Positions 8,245 through 17,384 are shown, numbered from the stretch's first letter. The stretch: DNA of 38,376 nucleotides from JAQBXX01 sp947085325 (GCA_947085325.1 CAMTVY010000002.1:1-38376), one strand, 5' to 3'. The notes: generated by a model from the sequence alone, not told the origin. Program-made: numbers and translations.

Positions 8245-9054
8245 CTAGGCCTTCGGGTTTTGCTTTTGAGCTACGGTATTACTGAGCCGGGCGAAGTCAT
8301 GCAGGGTAAGTTGCTCGGCGCGCACGCCAGGATCAATGTCTAGCGCCTGAATTTCATCTGCGGTCAGCAACGCCTTCAGTGTGTTGCGCAGGGTCTTGCG
8401 CCGCTGGCCGAAGGCGGCGCGTACCACCTGCTCGAATATATGCTCGTCGCTGACTGCGACCGGCGGTGTGGCGTGGGGTACCATGCGGATGATGGAGGAG
8501 TCCACTTTGGGAGGCGGGGTAAACGCACCCGGCCCGACATGAAATAATTTCTGCACTGCGCAGCGGTACTGAATCATGACGGACAGGCGCCCATAGGTGC
8601 GCCCACCCGGCGCGGCGATCATGCGTTCCACCACTTCATGTTGCAACATGAAGTGCATGTCGCGGATGCAATGCGCCTGCGCCAGCAGGTGAAACAGCAA
8701 CGGTGTGGAGATGTTGTAGGGCAGATTGCCGATGATGCGCAGCCGTGTGTTGCCCTGCATCAGGCTGCAAAAGTCAAAACGCAAGGCATCCTGGTTATGA
8801 ATGCGCAGCTCTCCCATTTCCGCGCAGGCATGTTGCAGTGGTGCAATCAGATCCCGGTCAAGTTCAATGACATCCAGCGCACCCGCAGCGCGCAACAGGT
8901 CGTGGGTCAGTGCCCCGCGGCCTGGGCCTATCTCGACCAGCGCATCACCTGGCTGCGGTTGCAGGGCAGCAATAATGCGCTGGATGACGGTACGGTCGTG
9001 CAGAAAGTGCTGACCGAAGCGTTTGCGCGCAACACCCAGGCCCATGCTAGTCAT
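8245..9054 (-). CDS. rsmA: 16S rRNA dimethyladenosine transferase RsmA (KsgA)
   Basis: Dimethylates two adjacent adenosines in helix 45 of 16S rRNA during small-subunit maturation. The start RKRFGQHFLHD, the SAM motif EIGPGRGALTHDLL and the catalytic NLPYNIST are all present. With the ATG at 9054 the protein is 269 residues and overlaps the pdxA stop by 8 bases; the ATG at 9045, three codons later, is equally possible because neither has a strong ribosome binding site. A much longer in-frame extension to 9249 lies inside pdxA and is not credible. It is the last gene of the lptD-surA-pdxA-rsmA run. Confidence 0.94.
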   Translation of the reverse strand: MTSMGLGVARKRFGQHFLHDRTVIQRIIAALQPQPGDALVEIGPGRGALTHDLLRAAGALDVIELDRDLIAPLQHACAEMGELRIHNQDALRFDFCSLMQGNTRLRIIGNLPYNISTPLLFHLLAQAHCIRDMHFMLQHEVVERMIAAPGGRTYGRLSVMIQYRCAVQKLFHVGPGAFTPPPKVDSSIIRMVPHATPPVAVSDEHIFEQVVRAAFGQRRKTLRNTLKALLTADEIQALDIDPGVRAEQLTLHDFARLSNTVAQKQNPKA

Positions 9055-10039
9055 GGCGGGCGTTGCGCGCTGCAAGTTCGAGGGCCGTCTGTATCGCCGC
9101 CAGCAAGCTGCCACTGTCGGCCTTGCCGCTGCCTGCGAGTTCCAGCGCCGTGCCATGATCGACCGAGGTGCGGATGATAGGCAGCCCCAGTGTGATGTTG
9201 ACGGCCTTGCCAAAGCCGAGGTGTTTGAGCACCGGCAGGCCCTGATCATGGTACATGGCCAGTACAGCGTCCACTGGTGCCAGGGTCGCAGTCACAAACG
9301 CGGTGTCTGCGGGCAGCGGCCCCTGCAAGTGCATGCCTTCAGCGCGCAGCCTGGCAATGACAGGTTCGATGACCTCAATCTCTTCACGCCCCAAGTGCCC
9401 GGCTTCGCCGGCATGGGGGTTGAGGCCGCATACCAGAATATGCGGGCGCGGAATGCCAAAGCGTGCTTTCAGGTCACGGTGCAGCACACGCAACACGGCT
9501 TCCAGGCGTGGCTGAGTAATCGCCCGGCTGACCTCGCTCAGTGGCAGGTGGGTGGTAGTCAAGGCAACGCGCAGTCCAGGTACCACGAGCATCATCACCG
9601 GCTGCGGGGTTTGTGTCAGTTCGGCCAGAAACTCGGTATGACCGGCGAAGGAAATACCGGCTTCGTTGATCAGGGCCTTGTGTACCGGGCCGGTGACCAG
9701 GGCGTCAAATTCGCCTGCGAGGCAGCCGCGTACTGCATGACGCAAGGTCTCCAGCACGTAACCGGCATTGGCCGGATCGAGTTGTCCGCAGCGGGCCGGT
9801 TTTGCCAGCGTGACAGGCATGATCTTGAGCGTGCCGGGTGTGTGCGGGTGAGCCGGTTGCGCTGGCGCATAGATTTCCAGCGTGAGCGGAAGGTTGAGCG
9901 CGTGGGCGCGCGCGGTGAGCAGGGCAGGGTCAGCCACGGCAACCAGCAGGGCGGGGAAGTCCCGCTGTGCGATCTGCACGCAGAGGTCGGGTCCGATGCC
10001 GGCGGGCTCACCGGGTGTGAGGGCAAGGCGGGGTATCAT
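9047..10039 (-). CDS. pdxA: 4-hydroxythreonine-4-phosphate dehydrogenase PdxA
   Basis: A 330-residue NAD-dependent dehydrogenase in the DXP-dependent pathway of pyridoxal phosphate synthesis. The N-terminus LALTPGEPAGIGPDL, the metal-binding regions GHTEFLAELT and AMYHDQGLPVLKHLGF, and the C-terminal GLPIIRTSVDHGTA are characteristic. A GGAG ribosome site sits just before the ATG. It lies 104 bp downstream of surA and overlaps rsmA, the conserved gene order of this operon. Confidence 0.95.
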   Translation of the reverse strand: MIPRLALTPGEPAGIGPDLCVQIAQRDFPALLVAVADPALLTARAHALNLPLTLEIYAPAQPAHPHTPGTLKIMPVTLAKPARCGQLDPANAGYVLETLRHAVRGCLAGEFDALVTGPVHKALINEAGISFAGHTEFLAELTQTPQPVMMLVVPGLRVALTTTHLPLSEVSRAITQPRLEAVLRVLHRDLKARFGIPRPHILVCGLNPHAGEAGHLGREEIEVIEPVIARLRAEGMHLQGPLPADTAFVTATLAPVDAVLAMYHDQGLPVLKHLGFGKAVNITLGLPIIRTSVDHGTALELAGSGKADSGSLLAAIQTALELAARNARHD

Positions 10040-10143
10040 GTAACTCCGGTATGTGCTCGGGATGCTGCTGTTGTGGGTGGCAACGCCGGCGCAGTCCTGC
10101 GCGTCTCTCCCGCATCAGGCTGGCCTGTGCTGCGCTTCCTTAA

Positions 10144-11457
10144 TTACAGATCCTCGGCCTTGTATTCAACATAGGCCTCGTCGCGCAGACCACGCAGCCA
10201 TATTTGGGTCTGCTCTTCGATCTTGCGCTGACGAATGGCTTCCCGCGCCTGGTTGCGCTGGAATTCCCGGGTGTTGTCGTGATCGCGGCGCTCCATGACT
10301 TGTACAATATGCCAGCCGAAGGAGCTTTGGAAGGGCGCGCTGGTCTCGCCGGGTTTCAGCGTGGTCATGGCTTCTTCAAAGCGAGGGTCAAAATCACCCG
10401 GACTGGCCCAGCCCAGAGCCCCTCCATTGGTTGCGGTGGCCGTATCTTCCGAGTTGGCGCGCGCCAAATCGCCAAAATCATCGCCACCCACAATGCGCTG
10501 CCGGAGCTGCTCCAGCCTGTTTTGTGCGTCCTGGTCTGATGTAAGTTCGTTGGCACGCACAAGAATATGACGTGCCAGGGTCTGACGCACCACATGCTGT
10601 ACCTCTCCGCGTACCTCCAGCAGTTTCACGATATGAAACCCGCTTGCCGAGCGTATGAGGTTGCTGATTTCGCCCGGCTTCAATTGCGGTACGGCATCTG
10701 CAAACAGACTGGGGAGTTGTGCTGCGGTACGCCAGCCAAGGTCGCCGCCCTCTAACGCCTGCGGGTCGTCGGAGCTGGCAATGGCCATCTGGCTGAAGTC
10801 CTCGCCTGCACGCAAGCGATCCAGCGCCTGCTGTGCACGGGTTTGTGCCGCTTTTACGGTATCTGGAGAAGCAGCTTCTGGCAACGCGATGAGAATCTGC
10901 CCCACGCGGTATTCATTGCCGGCGCTGGCTGTCTGTGTGCCGCGCGTCGCAAGGTGGTCGTTGATTTCCTGATCAGTGACGTTGATGCGGCTGTCCACCT
11001 GACGCTGCCGCAGGCGATTGATGATGATCTCGTGACGGATGTTTTCCCGAAATACGGCGAAATCGAAACCATCGCGTGTGAGTATGTCACGGAACTGGCT
11101 GATCGACAGGTTGTTTTGCTTCGCCAGAGTGTCCAGTGCGCGTGTCAGGGTGTCATCATCAACGCGAATCCCTGTGCTCTCAGCAAGTTGCAGCTGCAAG
11201 TGGCGGATGACAAGACGCTCCAGTACCTGCTTCTGCAATACGTCCGGTGGCGGTATCTCGATATTCTTCTGTTGCAGCTGTTGTGTGATGGTGCGCAGCT
11301 CCGTGTCGAGTTCGCTCTGGGTGATGACGTCATTGTTGACCACGACCAGAATTCTGTCCAGCGGGATGACGCGTTCAGGAGTATGCCTTTGCTCGGCGGC
11401 ATGCAATGCGGAAAATGTGAATAGTAGTGCGGCGAGCAAGTAGTAGTGTAGTTTCAT
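10144..11457 (-). CDS. surA: Periplasmic chaperone / peptidyl-prolyl isomerase SurA
   Basis: 437 residues from the ATG at 11457. Residues 1-20 form a signal peptide (LLAALLFTFSALHA). The SurA N-terminal chaperone domain follows (IVVVNNDVITQSEL-like start, residues 33-160). Two parvulin-type rotamase domains follow at about 183-282 and 293-390, both with the typical GGDLGW/GGALGW and HIV(K/Q) motifs. SurA escorts unfolded beta-barrel proteins, including LptD, to the BAM complex. It starts 17 bases downstream of lptD, its own client, so the two are very likely co-transcribed. An in-frame extension to 11646 would lie within lptD and is rejected. Confidence 0.95.
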   Translation of the reverse strand: MKLHYYLLAALLFTFSALHAAEQRHTPERVIPLDRILVVVNNDVITQSELDTELRTITQQLQQKNIEIPPPDVLQKQVLERLVIRHLQLQLAESTGIRVDDDTLTRALDTLAKQNNLSISQFRDILTRDGFDFAVFRENIRHEIIINRLRQRQVDSRINVTDQEINDHLATRGTQTASAGNEYRVGQILIALPEAASPDTVKAAQTRAQQALDRLRAGEDFSQMAIASSDDPQALEGGDLGWRTAAQLPSLFADAVPQLKPGEISNLIRSASGFHIVKLLEVRGEVQHVVRQTLARHILVRANELTSDQDAQNRLEQLRQRIVGGDDFGDLARANSEDTATATNGGALGWASPGDFDPRFEEAMTTLKPGETSAPFQSSFGWHIVQVMERRDHDNTREFQRNQAREAIRQRKIEEQTQIWLRGLRDEAYVEYKAEDL

Positions 11458-11474
11458 CGTGGCAACATTGATTG

Positions 11475-13721
11475 TCAGTGGGCGAAGGTGGAGGAGTCCA
11501 GCAAACCTTCCAGTCCCTTGCGATACTCCTGGTCGCCAAAGCTGGTAAGGCCTTTTAGCTCCAGCTGCAGGAACAATGCAGTATTGCTGTCGCCTGCGGT
11601 ATTGTTGATAAAGCGGCGTGTGGTGATGCGCGCTCTCCAGCAGCATGTGTCGTACTCAATGCCGGCGAGCGATTCCAGCGTGCGGCTGTCCGATAGGGAG
11701 TAGTTCCAGCGTGCCACGGCGTTCAGGTGACGCTGCTGGTTCCGGCTGAGCGGCCAGACCGCAGAAATGTCGGTTTGTTCCAGCGAGTCCTGCTGATAGC
11801 GGTAGGATAGATTGATCAAGTGTTTTTCATCCGAGCGATAGCGCAAGCCGAAAGTTCCCGTGTTGATCTCGCCCTGCTCCCGATCCCACAGCAGGTTTGC
11901 AGTGGCGTTCCAATATTGGACAAATTCACTGCTTCTGAGTTCAGCGACGATATCGGAGTTTGACGCAGTCTCAACGGTTCCTCCCGGGAGTAGTGTTACT
12001 CTGCGATCGCTGAAGTAGTGGATCTGTCCCAGGCTGACGCGGAGTCTTTCCTGGCCGCTGCTGGCATCCAGAAGTCGTGAACTGAGCGCAAGTGTAACCT
12101 GGTTGGCGTCGCCCACCCGGTCGGCACCGCTGAAGCGGTTGGATTGAAACAGATTGGCGAAGGTGAAGCTGGTGTCGCCACTGTCGAAAATCTGGATATC
12201 GGACTGGTCTTGATAGGGCACATACAGATAGAACAGGCGTGGCTCAAGCGTGTGGGTGAATCGGCGCGCATCAAAGGTCATGTCGCGCTCGAAAAATGCG
12301 CCGCTGTCGAGGCTGAAGATAGGCAATGTCCGGCTGGTATCATACGGCGTGCCAGGTGTTTTGTCGTTCAGCAGATACTGGGTGTGGCGCAGGCTGAGCG
12401 CGGGCTGCAGGTAACCTGCCTCGGATGCGTACGGCAGCGTCACCGTGGGTTGCAGGTCAATGCGCTGTGCCGTGAGGCTGTCTGCGCGATCGAAATGCAC
12501 GTACTCACCGCTGAATGTGGCAGTACTGCCCCATACATGCTGTGGCAATGTCGAGCTAAACAGCAGCTGCGGCAGACGCTGGTAGGGACGTTCGTTGGTT
12601 AAAAGTGTTGCATCTACCGTTTGATAGGCTTGCAGTCGGCCAGTGGCGCTCCAGTTGTCTGCCTTGTAGGTGGTTTCGGCGCGGCGTTCGAGGTGCGTGG
12701 TGCTGGCGATGCTCAGGGTATCACCCAATTGTTCGAAGTAATTATTGTCCGACACATAGTTGAAGTTGACATCGGTGCTCCAGCGCGGCGCGAAGTTACC
12801 GCTGTGGCGATAACCGAGCAGCATGCGGTCACGGTTCTGGAGGTTGTCATCCGGCAGGTAACCGAGATCTAGCTGGCCGTGGCTCTGGGTGGTGAGGTAA
12901 CGGAATTCGCCCAGCAGGTGCAGACCGCGCTTGCTGATACTGCGGATCGTCAGGGTGGCATCGTACTCGGGCGCAAGATTGAAATAGTAAGGTATGCGGA
13001 TGTCGGTGCCGGTCTCGGTGCTGCTGCCGAAGCTGGGTGCCAGAAAACCCGACTTGCGTTTATCGTTCAGCGGGAAGCTAAGATAGGGCGAATAGAATAT
13101 CGGCAGGCCCTTGAACTCAATCCACACATTGCGCGCCGTGCCTACATCCTCGGTCTGGTCGAGCCTGATGTCGGAGGAGTGCAAGTACCAGTCGTCATTG
13201 CCGGTATTGCAGGTCGTGTAGAGGCTGCCCTTGATGCGCTGGTGATCGCGGCTTTCAAAGATAACGCTGTCTGCACTGCCGCGGCCATGTATCTCCGGCA
13301 GGCGGAAATCCGTAACCGTATTGATTTCGCCGGTGTCATTGCCAAGATTGTAGTGGGCAGTATCGCCTTGCAGGCTCAGGTTATTTTGGCGCAGGCGTAT
13401 ATTGCCCGAGGCTTGCAGGCTATCTTCGGTGCGGTTGTAGGTGACGTTGTCGGCTTCCAGCTCCCGGCCGGAGCGGCGCACCAGGACATCCCCTCCGAAA
13501 TGGAAGATTTCGTTTTGCAGCACCTCGGAGGTATCTGCATCCAGGTAGGTGGTTTCGTCTCCGGCCAGTGTAAGGGGCTCGCGCAGGTTGTGCGCCAGCC
13601 CGGGCTCGCTGCACAAGCCAAAGTCTGCGCCGTTGCCTGCGTGCGCTGAGAGCGGCAGACCCAGGAACAGGCTGGCCAGTATGGGTAACTGGAGAAAGCG
13701 CGGTAGCAGCTTGCGCAACAC
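11475..13721 (-). CDS. lptD: LPS assembly outer-membrane protein LptD
   Basis: Outer-membrane beta-barrel that, with LptE, inserts lipopolysaccharide into the outer leaflet. A GTG start at 13721 gives 748 residues beginning with a signal peptide (RKLLPRFLQLPILASLFLGL). The in-frame extension to 14051 crosses the divergent amgK gene and is rejected. An OstA/LptA-like jellyroll covers about residues 55-190 and the barrel the rest. All four expected disulfide cysteines are present: about Cys37, Cys171 and the adjacent pair 693-694. The non-ATG start has only a weak AAGAG upstream. It heads the lptD-surA-pdxA-rsmA operon. Confidence 0.94.
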   Translation of the reverse strand: MLRKLLPRFLQLPILASLFLGLPLSAHAGNGADFGLCSEPGLAHNLREPLTLAGDETTYLDADTSEVLQNEIFHFGGDVLVRRSGRELEADNVTYNRTEDSLQASGNIRLRQNNLSLQGDTAHYNLGNDTGEINTVTDFRLPEIHGRGSADSVIFESRDHQRIKGSLYTTCNTGNDDWYLHSSDIRLDQTEDVGTARNVWIEFKGLPIFYSPYLSFPLNDKRKSGFLAPSFGSSTETGTDIRIPYYFNLAPEYDATLTIRSISKRGLHLLGEFRYLTTQSHGQLDLGYLPDDNLQNRDRMLLGYRHSGNFAPRWSTDVNFNYVSDNNYFEQLGDTLSIASTTHLERRAETTYKADNWSATGRLQAYQTVDATLLTNERPYQRLPQLLFSSTLPQHVWGSTATFSGEYVHFDRADSLTAQRIDLQPTVTLPYASEAGYLQPALSLRHTQYLLNDKTPGTPYDTSRTLPIFSLDSGAFFERDMTFDARRFTHTLEPRLFYLYVPYQDQSDIQIFDSGDTSFTFANLFQSNRFSGADRVGDANQVTLALSSRLLDASSGQERLRVSLGQIHYFSDRRVTLLPGGTVETASNSDIVAELRSSEFVQYWNATANLLWDREQGEINTGTFGLRYRSDEKHLINLSYRYQQDSLEQTDISAVWPLSRNQQRHLNAVARWNYSLSDSRTLESLAGIEYDTCCWRARITTRRFINNTAGDSNTALFLQLELKGLTSFGDQEYRKGLEGLLDSSTFAH

Positions 13722-13734
13722 AAGGCGACTCTTG

Positions 13735-13762
13735 TTGGTTATAGTATGACTTTGCCTAAAAT
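13735..13762 (+). promoter_or_regulatory. Possible sigma-70 promoter for amgK-murU
   Basis: TTGGTT at 13735-13740 and TAAAAT at 13757-13762 are separated by 16 bases and lie about 50 bases before the amgK start, in the 92-bp region shared with the divergent lptD. Both hexamers are near consensus, but short matches in a small region are easily found by chance. Confidence 0.35.
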
Positions 13763-13813
13763 CGCACAGAATGGCCCTTGGTTCAATCCTTATGTTTAAT
13801 CTGCAATCCGCGC

Positions 13814-14815
13814 ATGTCTGAGCGCCTTGATGAGCTGACGCGCTGGTTGGGCAGTGCGCTGGGATCCACTCACTTTGAGCTTGCGCCAGCCTCCAGCGAC
13901 GCCAGCTTCCGGCGTTATTTCCGTGTGCGCCATGGCGAGCAGACCTATATCGTGATGGATGCGCCCCCTGGGCATGAGGACTGCCGCCCCTTTGTGGCCA
14001 TCGCACACAGCTTTCTGGGGCTGGGTCTGCATGTGCCAGCGGTCCTGGCACAGGATATGGAGCGAGGTTTCCTGTTGCTCAGCGACCTGGGCACCTGCTG
14101 TTATCTTGACGCGCTCAATACCGATAGTGTGGAGCGCCTGTATGGCGATGCGCTGGAGGCCCTGTGGCGGCTGCAGTCGCGCTGTGACAACGAGGCTGCG
14201 CACTTGCCGCTGTATGATGAGGCGCTCCTGCTGCGGGAGATGGCCCTGTTCCGTGACTGGTTTCTGGAGAAACATCTGACGCTGTGCCTGGATGACTCTC
14301 AGGCGGCGCTGCATGCGCGCACCTGCGCGGTGCTGGCGGCTTCAGCGCTGGAGCAGCCGCGTGTGTGCGTCCACCGCGACTACCATTCGCGCAACCTGAT
14401 GGTGACGGCAGCCAACAACCCCGGCATATTGGACTTTCAGGACGCGGTATACGGGCCGATTACCTACGACCTGGTGTCGCTCCTGCGTGACTGCTACATC
14501 GCGTGGCCACGGCCACAGGTAGAGGCCTGGGTGCTCGGCTACCATGCCCGGCTGGCGGAGACGGCGTTGCTGCGAGGCGTCGATGCGGCCCGCTTCCTGC
14601 GCTGGTTCGACTGGATGGGCGTGCAGCGGCATCTGAAGGCAATCGGCATTTTTGCCCGGCTCAATATTCGTGACGGCAAGCCGGGCTATCTCAAGGACAT
14701 TCCGCGCTCGCTGGGTTATATGGTGGGTGTGAGCGGACGCTATGCCGAGCTCGCCCCGCTACACACGCTGCTGTGCGAGCAGGTGCTGCCGCGCATGCAC
14801 GAGCACGCACCATGA
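13814..14815 (+). CDS. amgK: Anomeric MurNAc/GlcNAc kinase AmgK
   Basis: A 333-residue aminoglycoside-phosphotransferase-fold kinase. The catalytic loop CVHRDYHSRNLM (around residue 190) and the metal-binding ILDFQDAVYGPITYDLVSLL are clear. AmgK phosphorylates the anomeric carbon of N-acetylmuramic acid (and GlcNAc) recovered from peptidoglycan turnover, the first step of the MurU recycling shortcut that bypasses de novo, fosfomycin-sensitive synthesis. The start at 13814 gives MSERLDELTRWL. It is divergent from lptD, as in Pseudomonas, and its stop overlaps murU (ATGA). Confidence 0.92.
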   Translation: MSERLDELTRWLGSALGSTHFELAPASSDASFRRYFRVRHGEQTYIVMDAPPGHEDCRPFVAIAHSFLGLGLHVPAVLAQDMERGFLLLSDLGTCCYLDALNTDSVERLYGDALEALWRLQSRCDNEAAHLPLYDEALLLREMALFRDWFLEKHLTLCLDDSQAALHARTCAVLAASALEQPRVCVHRDYHSRNLMVTAANNPGILDFQDAVYGPITYDLVSLLRDCYIAWPRPQVEAWVLGYHARLAETALLRGVDAARFLRWFDWMGVQRHLKAIGIFARLNIRDGKPGYLKDIPRSLGYMVGVSGRYAELAPLHTLLCEQVLPRMHEHAP

Positions 14816-15474
14816 GGGCGATGATACTGGCTGCGGGTCTGGGCAAGCGCATGCGCCCGCTCACTGACCACACCCCCAAGCCACTGTTGCAAGCGGGAGG
14901 CCGCATGCTCATCGAATACCACATCGAGGCCCTGGTACGCGCCGGTGTGCGTGAGATTGTCATCAATCATGCCCGTCTTGGCCTCAGCATCGAACAGGCG
15001 CTGGGCGATGGCGCCCGCTATGGTGCGGCAATTCGCTATTCCGCCGAGGGCGGGCATCCGCTGGAAACCGGCGGCGGCATCTACCATGCCCTGCCATTGC
15101 TGGGCGGGGCGCCTTTTGTGGTGGTGAATGCCGACATCTGGACGGATTACCCGTTTGCACGGCTGCCTGAGACCCTGGAAGGGTTGGCGCATCTGGTGCT
15201 GGTGGATAACCCGCCACACCATGCGGCGGGCGATTTTGCGTTGCGCGATGGCAGGGTCACCGGCCATGCCGGGCCCAGACTTACCTACAGCGGCATAGGC
15301 GTCTATCACCCGCGTTTGTTTGCAGGCTGTGAGCCGGGTATATTTCCGCTCGCACCGCTGTTGCGCGAGGCGATGCGCAGTAATGGGGTGAGCGGAGAGC
15401 ATTACCCAGGCCGCTGGCTGGATATCGGTACCCCCGAGCGCTTGCACACGCTGGACCAACAGTTGCAGCAGTAA
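14812..15474 (+). CDS. murU: N-acetylmuramate alpha-1-phosphate uridylyltransferase MurU
   Basis: A 220-residue nucleotidyltransferase with the signature MILAAGLGKRMRPLTDHTP and the basic PKPLL motif, then VVVNADIWTDYPF (metal-binding Asp) and a C-terminal RWLDIGTPERLHTL. It converts MurNAc-1-phosphate to UDP-MurNAc in the peptidoglycan recycling route begun by AmgK. The first ATG (14812) overlaps the amgK stop; the ATG at 14821 is an alternative. Pairing with amgK makes the assignment stronger than general sugar-phosphate nucleotidyltransferase. Confidence 0.92.
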   Translation: MRAMILAAGLGKRMRPLTDHTPKPLLQAGGRMLIEYHIEALVRAGVREIVINHARLGLSIEQALGDGARYGAAIRYSAEGGHPLETGGGIYHALPLLGGAPFVVVNADIWTDYPFARLPETLEGLAHLVLVDNPPHHAAGDFALRDGRVTGHAGPRLTYSGIGVYHPRLFAGCEPGIFPLAPLLREAMRSNGVSGEHYPGRWLDIGTPERLHTLDQQLQQ

Positions 15475-15484
15475 TTGCTGACGC

Positions 15485-16573
15485 ATGCCGCATCTGCTCG
15501 CCGCCATTTCAGCGCACGGCTTCGGCCACGCTGCGCAGACCGCACCGGTGGTCAATGCGCTGCGGGAGCGAATACCGGATTTACGCGTCACATTGCGCAC
15601 TACAGTCTCGCCCGCGCTGCTCGCGGCGCGCTTCGAGGGCAAGTTCACGCGGGTGTCGACGGCGAGCGACTTCGGCATGTGCATGGCCTCGGCGGTGGAT
15701 GTGCTTGCCGAGGAAAGCGCGCATAGCTATGCGGAATTTCACCGCCATTGGGCAGGCAAGGTACGCGAAGAAGCGCACGCACTCGCCGGGCTCGCCCCCG
15801 ACCTCGTGCTCGCCAATGTGCCTTATCTTGCGCTGGCCGGTGCAGCGGAGGCGGGCATTCCCGCTGTGGCGCTGTGCTCGCTCAACTGGGCGGATATCTA
15901 CGCGCACTACTGTGGCCATCGCCCGGAGGCAGCGGAAATTCACGCGCAGATGCTGGCGGCTTACAACAGTGCCCGCTGTTTCCTGCAACCTGAGCCGCAT
16001 ATGCCGATGGCCGGCCTGGCTCGCTGCCGCTCTATCGGCCCGGTGGCGCGCGTCGGCCACGCACGCCGTGACGAGATTAACCGCAAGCTGGGCTTGTCCG
16101 CGCGCGACCGTCTGGTGCTGATCGCCCCGGGCGGCATGGAGTTGCCATTGCCTATCCATGCCTGGCCGCGCCTGCCGCATGTGCGCTGGCTGGTGTCCGC
16201 CGCATGGCGGGTGACGCATCCCGATGCGATCAGCATCGAATCGCTCGCCATGCATTTTATCGATATCTTGCGCAGCAGCGATGCGTTGATCGGCAAACCC
16301 GGCTATGGCAGTTTTGCGGAAGTCGCGTGCAACGCCGTTCCGATGTTGTATGTGAAACGCCATGACTGGCCGGAAGAACCTTGTCTGGTCGAGTGGCTGG
16401 AGCGCCGTGGCCGTAGCCTGGAAATCAGCCGCGCGCAACTTGAACGCGGCGATATTGTTGATGCGCTGCACGCCGTGTGGGGGATGCCGTTGCGGCCTGC
16501 CGTTACGCCGCGAGGGGTGCAGCAGGCGGCAGATTATCTTGCGGCAGAGTTGGCTGCAGTGTCGGCCCGATGA
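15485..16573 (+). CDS. GT-B-fold glycosyltransferase-like protein, function unknown
   Basis: 362 residues. The N-terminus (AAISAHGFGHAAQTAPVVNAL) matches the glycine-rich loop of GT-B enzymes and of the N-terminal domain of L-arabinokinase-like proteins (GHGFGH). A second Rossmann-like half has LVLIAPGGMELPL and a C-terminal donor-site-like region IGKPGYGSFAEVACNAVPMLYV. It starts 10 bases after murU, so it appears to be the third gene of the cell-wall recycling operon. It could act on a UDP-sugar or recovered muropeptide sugar, but this is only inferred from position. Its last 40 bases overlap the end of the convergent elyC-like gene. Confidence 0.72.
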   Translation: MPHLLAAISAHGFGHAAQTAPVVNALRERIPDLRVTLRTTVSPALLAARFEGKFTRVSTASDFGMCMASAVDVLAEESAHSYAEFHRHWAGKVREEAHALAGLAPDLVLANVPYLALAGAAEAGIPAVALCSLNWADIYAHYCGHRPEAAEIHAQMLAAYNSARCFLQPEPHMPMAGLARCRSIGPVARVGHARRDEINRKLGLSARDRLVLIAPGGMELPLPIHAWPRLPHVRWLVSAAWRVTHPDAISIESLAMHFIDILRSSDALIGKPGYGSFAEVACNAVPMLYVKRHDWPEEPCLVEWLERRGRSLEISRAQLERGDIVDALHAVWGMPLRPAVTPRGVQQAADYLAAELAAVSAR

Positions 16574-17325
16574 CGTATTCGATGCCACAGCAGCCCCAGT
16601 TTCTCGTGCAGTGCCAGGCTGGTGTCATGCAGGGCGCCAGCACTGGGGAGCCAATCAAGCCAGGCGCCGCTGTTGCGCGCGGTTGCAAATATTGAGGGCG
16701 CTGGCGTCACGGCCAATCCGGCCTGCTTGAAAATGCCCACGGCGCGCGGCATGTGCCAGGCATGGGTGACGAGGTACACGTGATGGATACCTTTTTCATC
16801 CAGCAAGGTCTTGGTAAAAAAAGCATTTTCCGCCGTGGTGCGACTCTGGTCTTCGATCCAGATATCCGTAACGTGAAAATCGTTGATCAGGGACGCTTGC
16901 ATTAAAACCGCTTCGGAGAGGGTCTCGCCCAGAGGCGAGCCGCCGGAGACCACCAGCGGCAAGCCGGTGAGCCTGTGCAGGTGCGCAGCGTAGCGCAGGC
17001 GCTCCAGCCCGCCGGTCGAGACGGTATCGCCACCATATTCGGGTGCGGCCGGATAACGTCCGGCGCCCAGCACCACGATGGCCTGTGCCGGACTGTCCTT
17101 GATATCCTGTGGCTGCAACGCGGGATAGGCTTCCGGCGAGTGCATCAGCTTGTCTGCCGTCAGCGGCAGGCTCAGTGTATACAGACCCAGCAGTGCCAGT
17201 GCGACCAGGGTCGCGGCACTGCGCCAGTGGCGGCGTATCAGCAGCAGCCCGATGACCAGCAGCAGGATCACACTGCCCAGTGGCAGCGCCAGACTCCCGA
17301 TGCTGCGTGTGATCAGGATCTCCAT
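16534..17325 (-). CDS. YdcF/ElyC family membrane protein (DUF218)
   Basis: 263 residues. Two hydrophobic segments lie at about residues 10-30 and 37-55, followed by a DUF218 domain: AIVVLGAGR, TGLPLVVSGGSPLGETLSEA, IEDQSRTTAENAFF and VYLVTHAWHMPRAVGIF. E. coli ElyC and SanA of this family affect envelope integrity and lipid-carrier or peptidoglycan metabolism. Position next to amgK-murU fits an envelope role, but the biochemical activity is unknown. The gene is convergent with the GT-B gene (40-base overlap) and divergent from prfB. Confidence 0.82.
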   Translation of the reverse strand: MEILITRSIGSLALPLGSVILLLVIGLLLIRRHWRSAATLVALALLGLYTLSLPLTADKLMHSPEAYPALQPQDIKDSPAQAIVVLGAGRYPAAPEYGGDTVSTGGLERLRYAAHLHRLTGLPLVVSGGSPLGETLSEAVLMQASLINDFHVTDIWIEDQSRTTAENAFFTKTLLDEKGIHHVYLVTHAWHMPRAVGIFKQAGLAVTPAPSIFATARNSGAWLDWLPSAGALHDTSLALHEKLGLLWHRIRHRADTAANSAAR

Positions 17326-17384
17326 GCGGCCCCACTGCGTGTGCTAAAATCAGTCACATTGTGGCAGATAACCCAGATACCGTC

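Noticed and set aside
12879..13649. 256-residue plus-strand open frame inside lptD
   Set aside because: Antisense shadow of a well-supported lptD; composition is low-complexity Ala/Gly/Val with no domain and no ribosome site.
14740..15684. 314-residue minus-strand frame opposite murU
   Set aside because: Covers murU and flanks, which are firmly assigned; no family motif in the translation.
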